From assembly GCA_039707655.1 (NCBI GenBank), contig CM077667.1, positions 413,521,409 through 413,585,408 on the forward strand: 64,000 bases of DNA, in the 5' to 3' direction. Of the stretch, positions 22,318 through 32,189 are shown piece after piece. The translations under genes were made by a program, and so were the position numbers. Within the stretch, counting starts at the first letter, position 1. Each line of letters starts with the position of its first letter. Under the pieces are notes generated by a model. The model was not told where the DNA came from, did no database searches, and saw only the letters and a program-made list of their open reading frames with translations. This stretch comes from Elymus sibiricus. Lineage: Eukaryota; Streptophyta; Magnoliopsida; Poales; Poaceae.

Positions 22318-23639
22318 GTTGGTCATTTTGTGTGTAACGGTTGGATTTTTGGAGATGCCTATATATACCCCTTCACCACCACATACTCGAAAGAGAAGTA
22401 CTCAAAACTATTCCATACTTGCCCCATCCAGTTTTCTGAGAGAGAGCCACCTACTCATGTGTTGAGATCATGCCATTTCATTCCAACCATATGAATCTTG
22501 ATCTCTAGCCTCCCCAAGTTGCTTTCCACCAATCCCATCTCTTCAACCAAGCCAAATCTGTGAGAGAGTGATTGTGTGTTGAGGAGTCTATCATCTTGAA
22601 GCACAAGAGCAAGGAGTTCATCGACATTGCCGAGCCTAATACCTTTTGGAGGGTGGTGCCTCCTAGATTGGTTAGGTGTCGCTTGGGAGCCTCCTACTTC
22701 GTGTTGTGGAGTGAACCAAGAAGTTTGTAAGGGCAAGGAGATCGCCTACTTCGTGAAGATCTACCCATAGTGAGGCTAGTCCTTCGTGGACGGAAGCCGT
22801 TATGGAATAGTCAAGGTTGCTACTTCGTGGACCCTTATGGGTGGTGCCCTTCGTGGACTCTCACGACCGTTACCCTCCGTGGGTTGAAGACTCCATAAAC
22901 GTGGACGTACGATAGCACCACCTATCGGAACCACGGGAAAAATCTTCGTGTCCCTCATGCGTTTGATCTCCCTATCTCAACTCTTTACTTCATGTGCAAT
23001 GTCTTTACTTTCCGCTGCCATATTTGTTGACATGCATGTGTAGGGTGTGCTTGACTTGCTATCTTGCTATAATTGCTAAAATCTGCCAACCAATTAACTT
23101 GGGAAAAGGTTAGGTTTTAAATTCCTGCTAGTAGTCTATTCACCCCCCCCCCTCTAGACACTCTTCTAGTGATCCCTCAATTTCCCGACATACCTCTTCG
23201 GCCCACCCTCGCTAAGACACCTACAAACACCACAGAGGCGACATAGGTTGACACTGTCCCGCCCTGTCCATTGGTGGCCCTTCCCCTGCAGCCGTAGGTG
23301 CGGCAGGACACGCCAGGCCCGGTGCTACACGAGTGCCCGAGAGCTGGGGGACCAGCTTGTTGGGACGCCTATGCCCCCAGCACCGGCGTCACCCATGAAA
23401 GACGATCAAGCCCCCTGCTGCAGAAGGATTGCCAATGCCAAGCCAAGACCAAGACCCTGGGGTCCCATCTTTGGTCACTAGTGGAACGGATCGTCTAAGA
23501 GAATTCCTGGAGGCCATGGCTTCCCAAGTCTCCCTTGGGCTGCTACGCGGCCCAATCTTCAAGTCGACTGCCTAACCCAAGCGCCAACCCACGAAGCCGG
23601 CGACCAACACTGTTGTCATGCGTAGTGGCCATCTGGCGT

Positions 23640-23905
23640 TGAAGGTCACTTGAGACTTGGTGATGAAAATGGCGCAAAAAACGGTCTGTCGCCATCTCGG
23701 AGAAGAGTTTGATGAGCCGGTCGGCGATGTGGCCAGCCTGCACGCCCGCTACGTCTCATCTTTCCAGTCTCCACTCACCTCTGACCAGATCAAAGCACTC
23801 ACGGACTTGGCGCTCAACGCCACTTCTAGGAAGAAGAGGGCCGTGTCTACCGCTGCCCGAGCAGTGCGGCCAGGGCCGCCAATCCGATATATCGTTGTTG
23901 TGTTA
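23640..23905 (+). pseudogene. LINE ORF1 C-terminal region
   Basis: The frame reads ..RHLGEEFDEPVGDVASLHARYVSSFQ and SPLTSDQIKALTDLAL, which resembles the C-terminal tail of wheat LINE ORF1 proteins, the RNA-binding chaperone of the retrotransposition particle. It ends shortly before the ORF2 ATG at 23912. Upstream frames contain stops. Confidence 0.45.
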
Positions 23906-23911
23906 GTTTCC

Positions 23912-26900
23912 ATGGATAGCTACAACTTTCTGATTTGGAATGTCAAGGGGCTTAACTCCCATGCATGTAGATTGGTAGTTTCGATGTGGTCCGCAAGCAC
24001 TGTTGTTCGATGGTTTGTCTTCAAAAATCTAAATTGCAGTTTGTATCACCCTAGGATATAGCAGTGATCTTCTCCTCCAGGTGCTTTGAATTTGTGTTTC
24101 AGCCTTCCTTGGGTGAAAGTGGCGGTCTAATCACTACTTGGGACCCGGATCTCATTTCAGTGTCTAGCTCAACCTGCAACCGCCACTTCATCGCCACCAG
24201 CTGCACCGATAAGAAGACTGGCAAACAGTGGGTGTTGGCTAACGTCTATGGACCCTAGTCGACTGCTGAGAAGATCGATTTCCAAACAGACCTCAACGCC
24301 ATTGCCGTTGCGGCCTCGGGCCCGATCATCTTTGCTTGTGACTTCAACCTGATCACTCGGATGTCAGACAAGAACAATACTAGAGTTCACAGGGGATTGA
24401 TGAATGCATTTAGAAAATTTATGATTGATGCGCAGCTCAAGGACATGTACCTTCATGGAAAGAGATATACTTGGTCTGATGAGCAGTAGGCGGCAACCAT
24501 GGTGCGACTCGATCGTATTTTCTTCAGTGAAGAGTGGAGCAACTAGTACCCAAACTCACTCTTGCAAGGCCTATCCTCTGAAGTTTCTGATCACACACCG
24601 ATCCTCCTAAATGCAGACCATTCGTTCAAGCATTCCAGAAACTTTTGTTTTTAAAAACGATGGATTAGATGGGAGGGCTTCCATGACGTGGTGACACAAG
24701 CTTGGCAGATGCAGGACCCCCCGGCCAATCCCTTCTTGGCCTATAATGTGAAGCTGCAAGCAACCGCCAAGGCCCTCACGAGATGGAGTAGCCAGAAATC
24801 AAGTGACATCAAACTCAGAGCCTCCATTGTTTCTGAACTTATTTTCCAACTAGACGTAGCGATGGAAGCAGGGACCTTTCATTGGAGGAGACAACTTTTC
24901 ACAAGCTCCTGAAGATGCAGAGACTGGGATTGGCAGCGATGAAACGCTGCATGTGGTGGTAACGATCCCGGTTCCTATGGCTAAGTGAGGACGACTGCAA
25001 CTCCCGCTTTTTCCACCTGAAGGCCACTGCACACCGTAGGAAAAACTTCATCCCCTCTCTATTGATCTACGGGACAACAATTGTTTATCAACACGCGAAG
25101 ATGACTGCCATCCACAATCACTTTCAAGATTTGTTGGGCACCTATCAATAGCACTCGCAAACTCTGAATCTGGGAAACATGCTCTTCCCAGAGGTGGACT
25201 TGGGATCGATTGAGGATGCGTTCACTGAGGAGGAGGTGAAGGCGGCGCTCTTTGATATCAATCCAGAGAAGGCGCCGGGTCCAGATTGCTTCTCTGCAAT
25301 GTTTTTTCGGACGTGCTGGGATATAATCAAAGGTGATCTGATGAAAGCTGTATGGAAGTTTCAGTCCTGCAACACACAAAACCTGCACCTACTCAAATAT
25401 GCGGTCATGATCTTAATCCCGAAGCGTGGTGGAGCAAACCACCCCAGTAACTTCATACTAATAAGCCTCATCCACAACTTTGCAAAGCTCATTGCTAAGA
25501 TCTTAGCACGGCGGATACAACCATTAATGCCCAACCTGATCCTGCAATGCCAGAACGCATCATCAAAAAACGCAGCGTCCATGACAACTTTGTGTACGTG
25601 CAAAGCCTGACCAGAGCACTAAAGCAAAAGCAAATGTCGGCGTTCCTGCTCAAGCTCGACATTTCCAAAGCGTTTGACACGACCACTTGGGAGTTCCTGC
25701 TACAACTTCTACAACAAAGGGCCTTTAAAGGTAGATGGAGGGGATGGATCGCAGCGGTGCTGCTAACATGCTCCACAAAAAATTTGATCAATGGGGAACT
25801 ATGTGCTAAGATTGACCACATGAAGGGATTCCGTCAAGGTGACCCGCTATCGCCACTACTCTTCGTCCTCATTATGGATTGCTTAGCCAGAATTATGGAC
25901 AAGGCTAGGACAGATGGGATACTCACTCCGTTTGAGAACCAACATATGAAGTTCAGGACAACCATCTACACCGGCGATGTCATTATCTTCTCAAAGCCAC
26001 TGCCTCAAAACACAATAGCAATCAACTCCATCCTCAACCTTTTTGGCCAAGCTACGGGGCTCCACACCAACATGTACAAGATCAGTTTCTACCCAATCTG
26101 CTATCACAACATAGATACTTTGCACTTGCAGCAGGCGCTTGGATGCGCGCAGGGCACGTACCTTGGCATGCCATTATCGGACAGGAAGTTGCGTCGGGTG
26201 GATCAACAACCAGCCATAGATCGCCTTGCTGGGAAGTGCTCTGGATGGAAGATAGACTTGATACACCTGATGGGTAGAGTGGTACTGGTGCTTTCGGTCC
26301 TATTGACCATGCCGGCATTTCAGATGATTGCAATACCCCAAGCGAAATGGCTATACCAGAAAATTGACAAGATCCTCAGGCCCTTCCTCTCGGCAGGGAA
26401 GAGCTCGGCCTCGGGAGGAAAATATCTAGTAAACTGGAGATCCATCTGCCGGCCTACTGAATTTGGGGGACTGGGCATCTCAAATCTGGAATTTCAGGGC
26501 GCGGCGTTGCGGGTGCGATGGCTATGGCAGCAACCAAAGTTCCCGGATAAGCCATGGATCGATCTACCTTTCCCAACTGACAAGCTAGCCCAAGCCATCT
26601 TCACTACCAGCACTGACATCGTTGTCGGATCCGGAGCCACAATCTCCTTCTCGCATAGTCACTGGTGGCAAGGTGCGCCGCTCAAGGACATATTCCCAAA
26701 CCTATACACTCACAGCAGAGGGCGGAAGCTTTCAATCAGAGATGCACTAGCTGATCGCAAATGGATTACTTGAATCAAAGACAACCCCTATGCCTAGGTA
26801 CTAGGTGAATACGTGCAGGTTTGGAACATTAACTCCCAAGTGAGCCTCTTGCCAACACAACCTGATGACATCCGCTGGAAGTGGACTGCCGATGGCCAAT

Positions 26901-27207
26901 ACTTGGAACGAACTGCCTACAAGGTGCTTTTTCAGGGCCGATCGGATCCAACCATAACACGCTGATATGGTCTTCTCGGACACCTCCTAAATGTCAAATG
27001 CATGCATGGCTGGCCATTCAAAGGCGGTGCAACACGGCTGAACAACTCGCGAAGGAAAACTTGCCTCACACGCCGACCTGCACCCTCTGCCAACAACACC
27101 CGGAGAATTCCCTACACTTGTTCGCCCAATGCCAATTCTCCAAGATGATATGGCAGCTAGTCCTCCAACGCTTCAACGTTCAGATCCACACCTCCAACTT
27201 CAGATGA
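23912..27207 (+). pseudogene. LINE ORF2 relic: endonuclease, reverse transcriptase, zf-RVT
   Basis: ORF2 nicks target DNA and copies LINE RNA at the nick. The start MDSYNFLIWNVKGLNS is the typical plant endonuclease N terminus. ..GPIIFACDFNLI and MVRLDRIFFS.EW then SDHTPILL continue the endonuclease to about 24610. The reverse transcriptase runs from about 25200 (NPEKAPGPDCF) through LDISKAFDT (25650) and GFRQGDPLSPLLF (25830) to a YADD box changed to YTGD (25967-25978). The zinc-finger zf-RVT domain (PPKCQMHAWLAIQRRCNT.. CTLCQQ..E..LHLFAQC) is at about 26970-27150. In-frame stops lie near 24256, 24487 and 26771, and there are frameshifts (one near 25545). It is inactive. Confidence 0.8.
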
Positions 27208-27612
27208 GCCCTCACTTGAAAACTGGTGGTTCTACGCAGTCCACATGCTCCCCCACAAGCTAGGAGGCAGGTCAACAACATAATCATTTGCACCTGGCGG
27301 TAAATATGGAAGGAGTGCAACGCTAAGATTTTCAAGCATAGGTCGACCACGGCCACCGCAGTTAGCGCAATTATCAATGAGGAACTACGTCTCTGGTGCA
27401 CTATCGGCCTGGTGGGGCCAATGTGGATGCGACCTGATTAGAGACGACACAACCCCAATCTAACTTGGCCTTCGGTCTTTTTATGTTTCTTCCTCTTTGC
27501 ATTTGATTGTCGTTAATACTTAGCTTCTAAGCTTGCTAACTATGTAACCTGGCCATCTTGGCCTTTCTCTTAATGAAATGAAATCAGCGACCACTGCTTT
27601 TCGTCAAAAAAA

Positions 27613-28120
27613 GCGTCTTGAGTTGCATATCCAAAAAGATGGGAATCCTTGATTGACAAACGTACTTGGGCCGGGGATGTTCCCCTAGAAGTGCAAGTCG
27701 TCGAGTCACTATATCTTCAGCATGTGTCGATGAAAGATAAAAGGGGAGAGAGAAAAATTGCTCGGTACTCTTCATGGGAGAGGCAGCACGTCAGAGAGAC
27801 ATGGGATAGCTTCAGATTTTAGCGGTGGGGGATGGAAAACTTCACGCCATAGCCTCACTCCTTTTGGTCTAGCTGGATGCATGGGGCAGCACCCCCCGTT
27901 GTACATGCCCTAAGCCGAGTTTCGCTAAGCCAGGCTCCACTAAGAAAGAAAGTAACCAAACACGTCGTGAGAGATGCATGCTCCCAGAAAGACTTAAGGA
28001 CGGCAGGACTCCCCATCCAGCCTCCACATCCTTGAGCTTGAAGGGGATTGACCTGACCGGAGCATCAATGGCGGCTGTTCTCGTATTAATGAAAGCCACC
28101 ACCACCCGCCGCCTCCCCAT
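27613..28120. other. Intergenic region upstream of the GIR1-like gene
   Basis: No gene, repeat or RNA is recognised between the LINE tail and the TATA box at 28121. Small ORFs here have no coding signature. It probably includes the promoter of the downstream gene. Confidence 0.5.
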
Positions 28121-28127
28121 TATATAA
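28121..28127 (+). promoter_or_regulatory. TATA box of the GIR1-like gene
   Basis: TATATAA lies 338 bases before the start codon in a locally GC-rich stretch, which predicts a transcription start near 28150 and a 5' leader of about 310 bases. This is inferred from motif and position only. Confidence 0.55.
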
Positions 28128-28464
28128 CGCAGCTAGCTAGGGGAGAGGCTCATGAAAAATACTCGTACTCACCCAGCAATAGTTATACGCAACCACGCGG
28201 AGAGCTCCAATCCACCAGCACGTCGCCCATCGTACCGCTCCCTCACTCCGCCGCATACCCTTCGGCAAGCTTAAGTCCAAGGTAACGCCCGCATCGTGCC
28301 GGCTCGTGCGGTGTCATGTGTCTCCCACGCCGCGCTCAATATATATGCGGCAGCTCCTGTATAGCTATCCATTTTTGTGTGTTGTGAGCTCGAGACACCA
28401 ATGTCACCGTCCCCATCGTGCAGCTGCGTGCAGTGAGAGGGGCGACGAGCGGTAGAGATCGACG

Positions 28465-28845
28465 ATGAGCAGGAACGGCGGCAAGGTGTCGAAGCTGGAG
28501 AGCCTGAGGCTGAGCCTGTCGAGGGCGCGGGGCGGCGGCGGTGGCGGGCAGTCGTCGACCACGGCGCGGCCGGGCGGCGGCGGCGGCGTGAACGGCGCCA
28601 TCAGCACGTCGCCGCGGCGGCTGTCCTCCTCGTCGTCGTCCACCGCGTCGCCGCCGAGCTCGTGCGTGTCGTCGGAGGGCAGCCCGGACGCGGCGGCCGG
28701 CGCGCCCATGGTCCTGGCGGGCTGCCCGCGGTGCATGATGTACGTGATGCTGTCCCGGGAGGACCCGCGGTGCCCCCGCTGCCACAGCGCCGTGCTGCTC
28801 GACTTCAACGACGATCAGCAGCGCCGCCCACGCCAGCGCCGGTGA
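28465..28845 (+). CDS. GIR1-like EAR-motif zinc-ribbon transcriptional repressor
   Basis: This is an intact, very GC-rich 126-codon gene. Near the N terminus, residues 14-18 form an EAR motif (LRLSL, the LxLxL form), which in plants recruits TOPLESS co-repressors. A Gly/Ser-rich linker follows (about 22-72). The C-terminal core MVLAGCPRCMMYVMLS..DPRCPRC..AVLLDF (82-114) has four cysteines at 87, 90, 103 and 106 spaced C-x2-C-x12-C-x2-C, a small zinc ribbon. This matches the Arabidopsis GLABRA2-INTERACTING REPRESSOR (GIR1/GIR2) family, nuclear adaptors in epidermal cell and root-hair fate. The size fits the family and no intron is needed. The TATA box is at 28121. Antisense ORFs are GC shadows. 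The family call is by recognition; the developmental role here is inferred. Confidence 0.85.
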   Translation: MSRNGGKVSKLESLRLSLSRARGGGGGGQSSTTARPGGGGGVNGAISTSPRRLSSSSSSTASPPSSCVSSEGSPDAAAGAPMVLAGCPRCMMYVMLSREDPRCPRCHSAVLLDFNDDQQRRPRQRR

Positions 28846-29191
28846 AGCCGCCGCGCCGGTCCGCCGATCTCAGTTCGTTCCTTCAAGTCGTCTCGTAGTA
28901 GCTTCACCATCCGTGATCGAGTTAATTTTGTTGACTTCTCGGAGAGAATTAAAAAGAGGGAGACGCCTTAGTTTGTTGGCTCGCAGTCGCAGGCCGATCA
29001 AAAGGAATTATTTCATAGACCTGTTCCTCCACGCCGTGTCCACCGTCGGTCGATGGAGTTGGGTCTAGGTAATAATTTCGGGTTTTATTAGCGCGTCGAC
29101 GGGGTAGTACATTGTACTATTTGGTGCTCTGCTGAGAATTACTGCGCGAAAGTGCAAAGATTTAAGTCTACTCCGTCATGAGCATTTAAAT
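28846..29191. other. 3' flank of the GIR1-like gene
   Basis: This probably holds the 3' UTR and terminator region. No further gene is seen. Confidence 0.45.
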
Positions 29192-29236
29192 TGAAGTACT
29201 AATGGTTTCTCAAAAAAAAAAAATGAAGTACTAATG
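29192..29236 (+). mobile_element. Ultra-short poly(A)-tailed insertion with 13-bp target duplication (micro-insertion 1)
   Basis: TGAAGTACTAATG occurs at 29192-29204 and 29224-29236. Between the copies lies GTTTCTC plus twelve A (29205-29223). The layout of target duplication, short body and A tail is that of target-primed reverse transcription with near-total 5' truncation. Confidence 0.75.
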
Positions 29237-29356
29237 CTCATGTCCCCTGTCCTGCCATATCGACATAAATAAGTGGTATGCTCAAGCAATGCAGCGTGAT
29301 TGGCGAAATGCATAGATGAGCATTGAGTTGTAGCGGTTCACTGGTTTGCAGGGTTT

Positions 29357-29412
29357 AACTCTCTGGTAGTATACCGCAAAAAAAAAAAAAAAAAAAAAAA
29401 CTCTCTGGTAGT
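29357..29412 (+). mobile_element. Ultra-short poly(A)-tailed insertion with 12-14-bp target duplication (micro-insertion 2)
   Basis: CTCTCTGGTAGT occurs at 29359-29370 and 29401-29412, with AA before both copies. The insert is ATACCGC followed by 23 A. The left junction TTT/AA resembles the L1 endonuclease preference. Confidence 0.75.
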
Positions 29413-31080
29413 GCCTTCCTCGAGTTTTAAGCCCTGCGAAATTTACTTCGTATATATGCTCGGGCCCACAAAGATTGGATTTTTCTTGAAGCCAAGAAAT
29501 ATTATGTTTGAAGCAAACTGTCAACAAACGAGCATCAAAATGAGGCCATCTTTGACTAGGTTTCATCACAGTTGCCCGAAAACGAAAATCGTGATGGTTG
29601 AATCTAAGAAAACCAACATGCATTAAGAGTCAAGACTTAGAGCAACTCTAGCAGATTCTTTAAAACCAATACCCTCTAACAATTTATCAAAAATAGAGAA
29701 AACTCACTAACAAATTCTCTAAGGGGTCCTCTATCCCAAAAAAAACTTTTAGAGGGTCTGCTAAAAAGAACATCACTTGCTCTTTTTTAGGGAACATATA
29801 AGGCATTCTATATTGATAGTTTTTGGCGGGAGGAAAGTTTCAACTCCCGTCCAGCGACCCCGACGCCTCATCGCTCCCCTCCGGCCAAGCCCCGCTTCCG
29901 TCCATCCCTTTTTTACCGAGCCTTTGTAATCATCCATGCGAGCTACCGCCGCCACAAACACAACACGCCGCCGACCCACCGGTAGCTCCATGCCACACAT
30001 CTCATCCGATCACCAAGGCCAGCTCCGTGGTCGGACTCGGGGAAGGCGCGGGCGATGACAAAATGAAAGAATAAACTTTGTTCAACGCCACCCCATCACA
30101 AACACAGTACAAGGTTCAAATCGGAATTCACTCTTTCCCAGGAAATTGCCAACCTCGTAGGGATTTTTTCAATCGTTGCCCTATACAAAACCTAGTGCTA
30201 AAAAACTAGCAGACCTCTTGAAATCCACCATAATATTTTCTTTCTCGAACCCCTGTCAACTCAGACGCGTCTGATTGCTCCACGCCCCGGTCTTGCACAT
30301 GCACGTCAAATCTTCCAATGCAAGTGGAACTCCTAGTTACCACGAGCACATCCGGTGACATCCCCCCTAGCACCCCCATCCAAAGAACACGATTAAACTA
30401 CGGGTCACGTCGGCGACACCGTCACCGTTCTGAGCTGTCCCCCACGTTTCGGCCGCGAAAACCTCCCGGTGACACCGACGGACGGCGAAGGACGGCGCGG
30501 CGAGGAGGAAATGAAAAAATGCCGCCGGGTGGTTAGCTAGGGCTCATTGAAAGGGGAAGCGCGATCAATTCCTCCTTTAAGCCGTATGTATGAATGCACG
30601 AGTAATTGGAGGCGGTTGTGAGGCGCGAGGTGGTGTCAGGCGATTAAACCCGAGCCCCCGCGCGCGCCAACCCTTCCGCTTCAATGCGCTGCTTCGAAGA
30701 AGGCGCAGCGGCAGCCCTGCTCTGATCTGCTCCGCTGTGATCGCCATGCGATGCAGCTGCAGCAAGCAATACGCCGAGTTATGTCCGTGTCCTCTGCCTA
30801 ACACTTTGCCAACTGGAGTCGTAAGTAGTGCTGGTATCATGTGGTATTTAGTAGCACCAGCAGTGCTGCTACTTACCAAGCGTACGTACCGGGCTACCGG
30901 CAATGTCGACGATCTCTCTCCGTGTGATTGTGATGGCCAACATCCAAGTCAATTTCAGTTTCTGAAACGAACAAAGAAGGCCTGTACTTGTTCTAAGCAA
31001 CTCACATCAGTCAAGTCAAACCAAAAAAACTGCACTTACTGAGCATCGGTTCACTTGCCAGCTAGTACTATCGGCGTCTT
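29413..31080. other. Intergenic region, no gene recognised
   Basis: The sequence from 29637 (TTAGAGCAACTCTAGCAG) resembles the end of a TIR transposon, but no matching opposite end was found. GC-rich blocks at 29850-30060 and 30400-30760 open short frames on both strands without homology that I recognise. Confidence 0.4.
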
Positions 31081-31117
31081 AAAAGTTGTCAGTCCGTTTC
31101 AAAAAAAAGTTGTCAGT
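31081..31117 (+). mobile_element. Ultra-short poly(A)-tailed insertion (micro-insertion 3)
   Basis: GTTGTCAGT occurs at 31085-31093 and 31109-31117, each preceded by at least four A. Between them is CCGTTTC plus an A-run (31094-31108). The duplication is 9 bp, or up to 13 if the As are counted. Confidence 0.6.
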
Positions 31118-31488
31118 GGAGTGCACTGAAGGACTGAATCACAGACAGCTCTTGCTTAAATCCTCCTCCTAAACTGTGTGCTGCTAACCTCACGACAATC
31201 AATTAAAGGATTGAACAATGTATAGTACCCAGAGGAAAGTACTGTAGAATTAAGGGCTCATGAATCGCGGTTGTTGCGTGGGCAGGGTTACAGATCAGGC
31301 CGATGACCTGTTGCGGCCATCTGGCCATGTAAATGCCATTGTGGTCAGGTCAGTGAGCCGCCTGAGATGCTGACAACAGAGGCAAAACTGTTGCTGGTGG
31401 CTGCCGCGTACAAGTACCGTTCCATGGCTGTCCGCCAGGATGCTTGCTTGCTTGGGGAGCCAGCAACTTAATAAAATACTTCCTCTGT

Positions 31489-31541
31489 TCCAAATTACAG
31501 TATAAGGCGTTTTGGTAGGCCAAAATTTGGGACGGAGGTAG
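31489..31541. mobile_element. Short Stowaway-like (Mariner) MITE
   Basis: The ends CTTCCTCTGTTCC and GGGACGGAGGTAG are imperfect inverted repeats of the Triticeae Stowaway type (CTCCCTCCGTTCC). The element is flanked by the TA dinucleotide (31487-31488, 31542-31543). At 53 bp it is a deletion derivative. Confidence 0.7.
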
Positions 31542-31547
31542 TAGCAT

Positions 31548-32189
31548 ATTGCATAGGAACCAGGTTACCTAGGGAACTGAAACGTACACATGACTGTGCA
31601 CGAGTGAAAAAAAACAAAACAAATCCATATGAACCAGGGCTGTTAGATGGAGACACTTACATGGTGGTTGCATGCCCCAGTGTGATTCAGCTCAGTTCAA
31701 CCAAACCATCGGCATGAGAGAGATGAAATATCTACAAAACATCCAGTTCCCAAACCCAAGTAAATTGTTGTAGTACAACCAAAGCTGGTGCCTGATGATC
31801 CAAAGCTGGTTCTATGTTGCCAACTCGTTGTCCTTCAAGATGAACAATGTTTTCATCTCATTCAAACAGGCAAAACGCTCAAACCTTGTCAGTTCCGGCA
31901 CGGAAAAGCAATAGCAGTTTCATAAGCATGGCTAAAAACTGAATGATGAAAGTAACTGCAGAAGCCTGGGTGCTCCTGATAGGTTCTAAGCACTCGTACC
32001 ACCATATAATATCTGCTGCCAGGTTTAGAGAAGCTGAAGAAAAACATAACTGCAAAAAAGTTCCAGTACTCGTGCAGATGCAGTCATGCTGATGAGCATC
32101 CCTTATCAAGCCGCAAATATGTATGGTCCTGCTGAGAAGGGGAGAATTTTCAGAAGAAGCTGGTAGACTGTAGTTGCCCACGGCAACAA
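31548..32189. other. 3' flank of the F-box gene
   Basis: No gene is recognised. It likely contains the 3' UTR of the minus-strand F-box gene. Confidence 0.4.

Larger units (their letters stand above)
19918..23179 (+). mobile_element. Solo LTR, possibly copia/SIRE-like, split by a BARE-type LTR
   Basis: It begins TGAAAGCACAATG and ends ..CTAGTGATCCCTCA. It is flanked by the perfect 5-bp duplication ATTTC (19913-19917 and 23180-23184). Without the inserted 20142-21870 LTR it is about 1.53 kb. The C-run followed by CTCTAGA near its 3' end is reminiscent of SIRE-type LTR ends; that family guess is weak. A TATA box (TATATATA, about 22362-22369) follows a palindrome array. ORFs inside it are spurious. 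Confidence 0.85.
23185..27612 (+). mobile_element. L1-type LINE, right piece (ORF1 end, ORF2, 3' tail)
   Basis: In order this holds the ORF1 C-terminal region (about 23185-23900), an ORF2 with endonuclease, reverse transcriptase and zf-RVT regions (23912-27207), a 3' UTR, and a short terminal A-run at 27606-27612. Stops and frameshifts are scattered throughout, so it is dead. The left piece lies at 4241-4728, before the nested LTR elements. A target-site duplication was not found; GCGTCTTGAG follows the tail but was not located at the 5' side. Confidence 0.75.

Noticed and set aside
28336..28808. Two long minus-strand ORFs over the GIR1-like gene
   Set aside because: They are antisense shadows of a very GC-rich gene; the plus frame has the conserved zinc ribbon and EAR motif.
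29637..30100. Possible TIR element starting GAGCAACTCTAGCAG
   Set aside because: No matching inverted end or duplication was located downstream.
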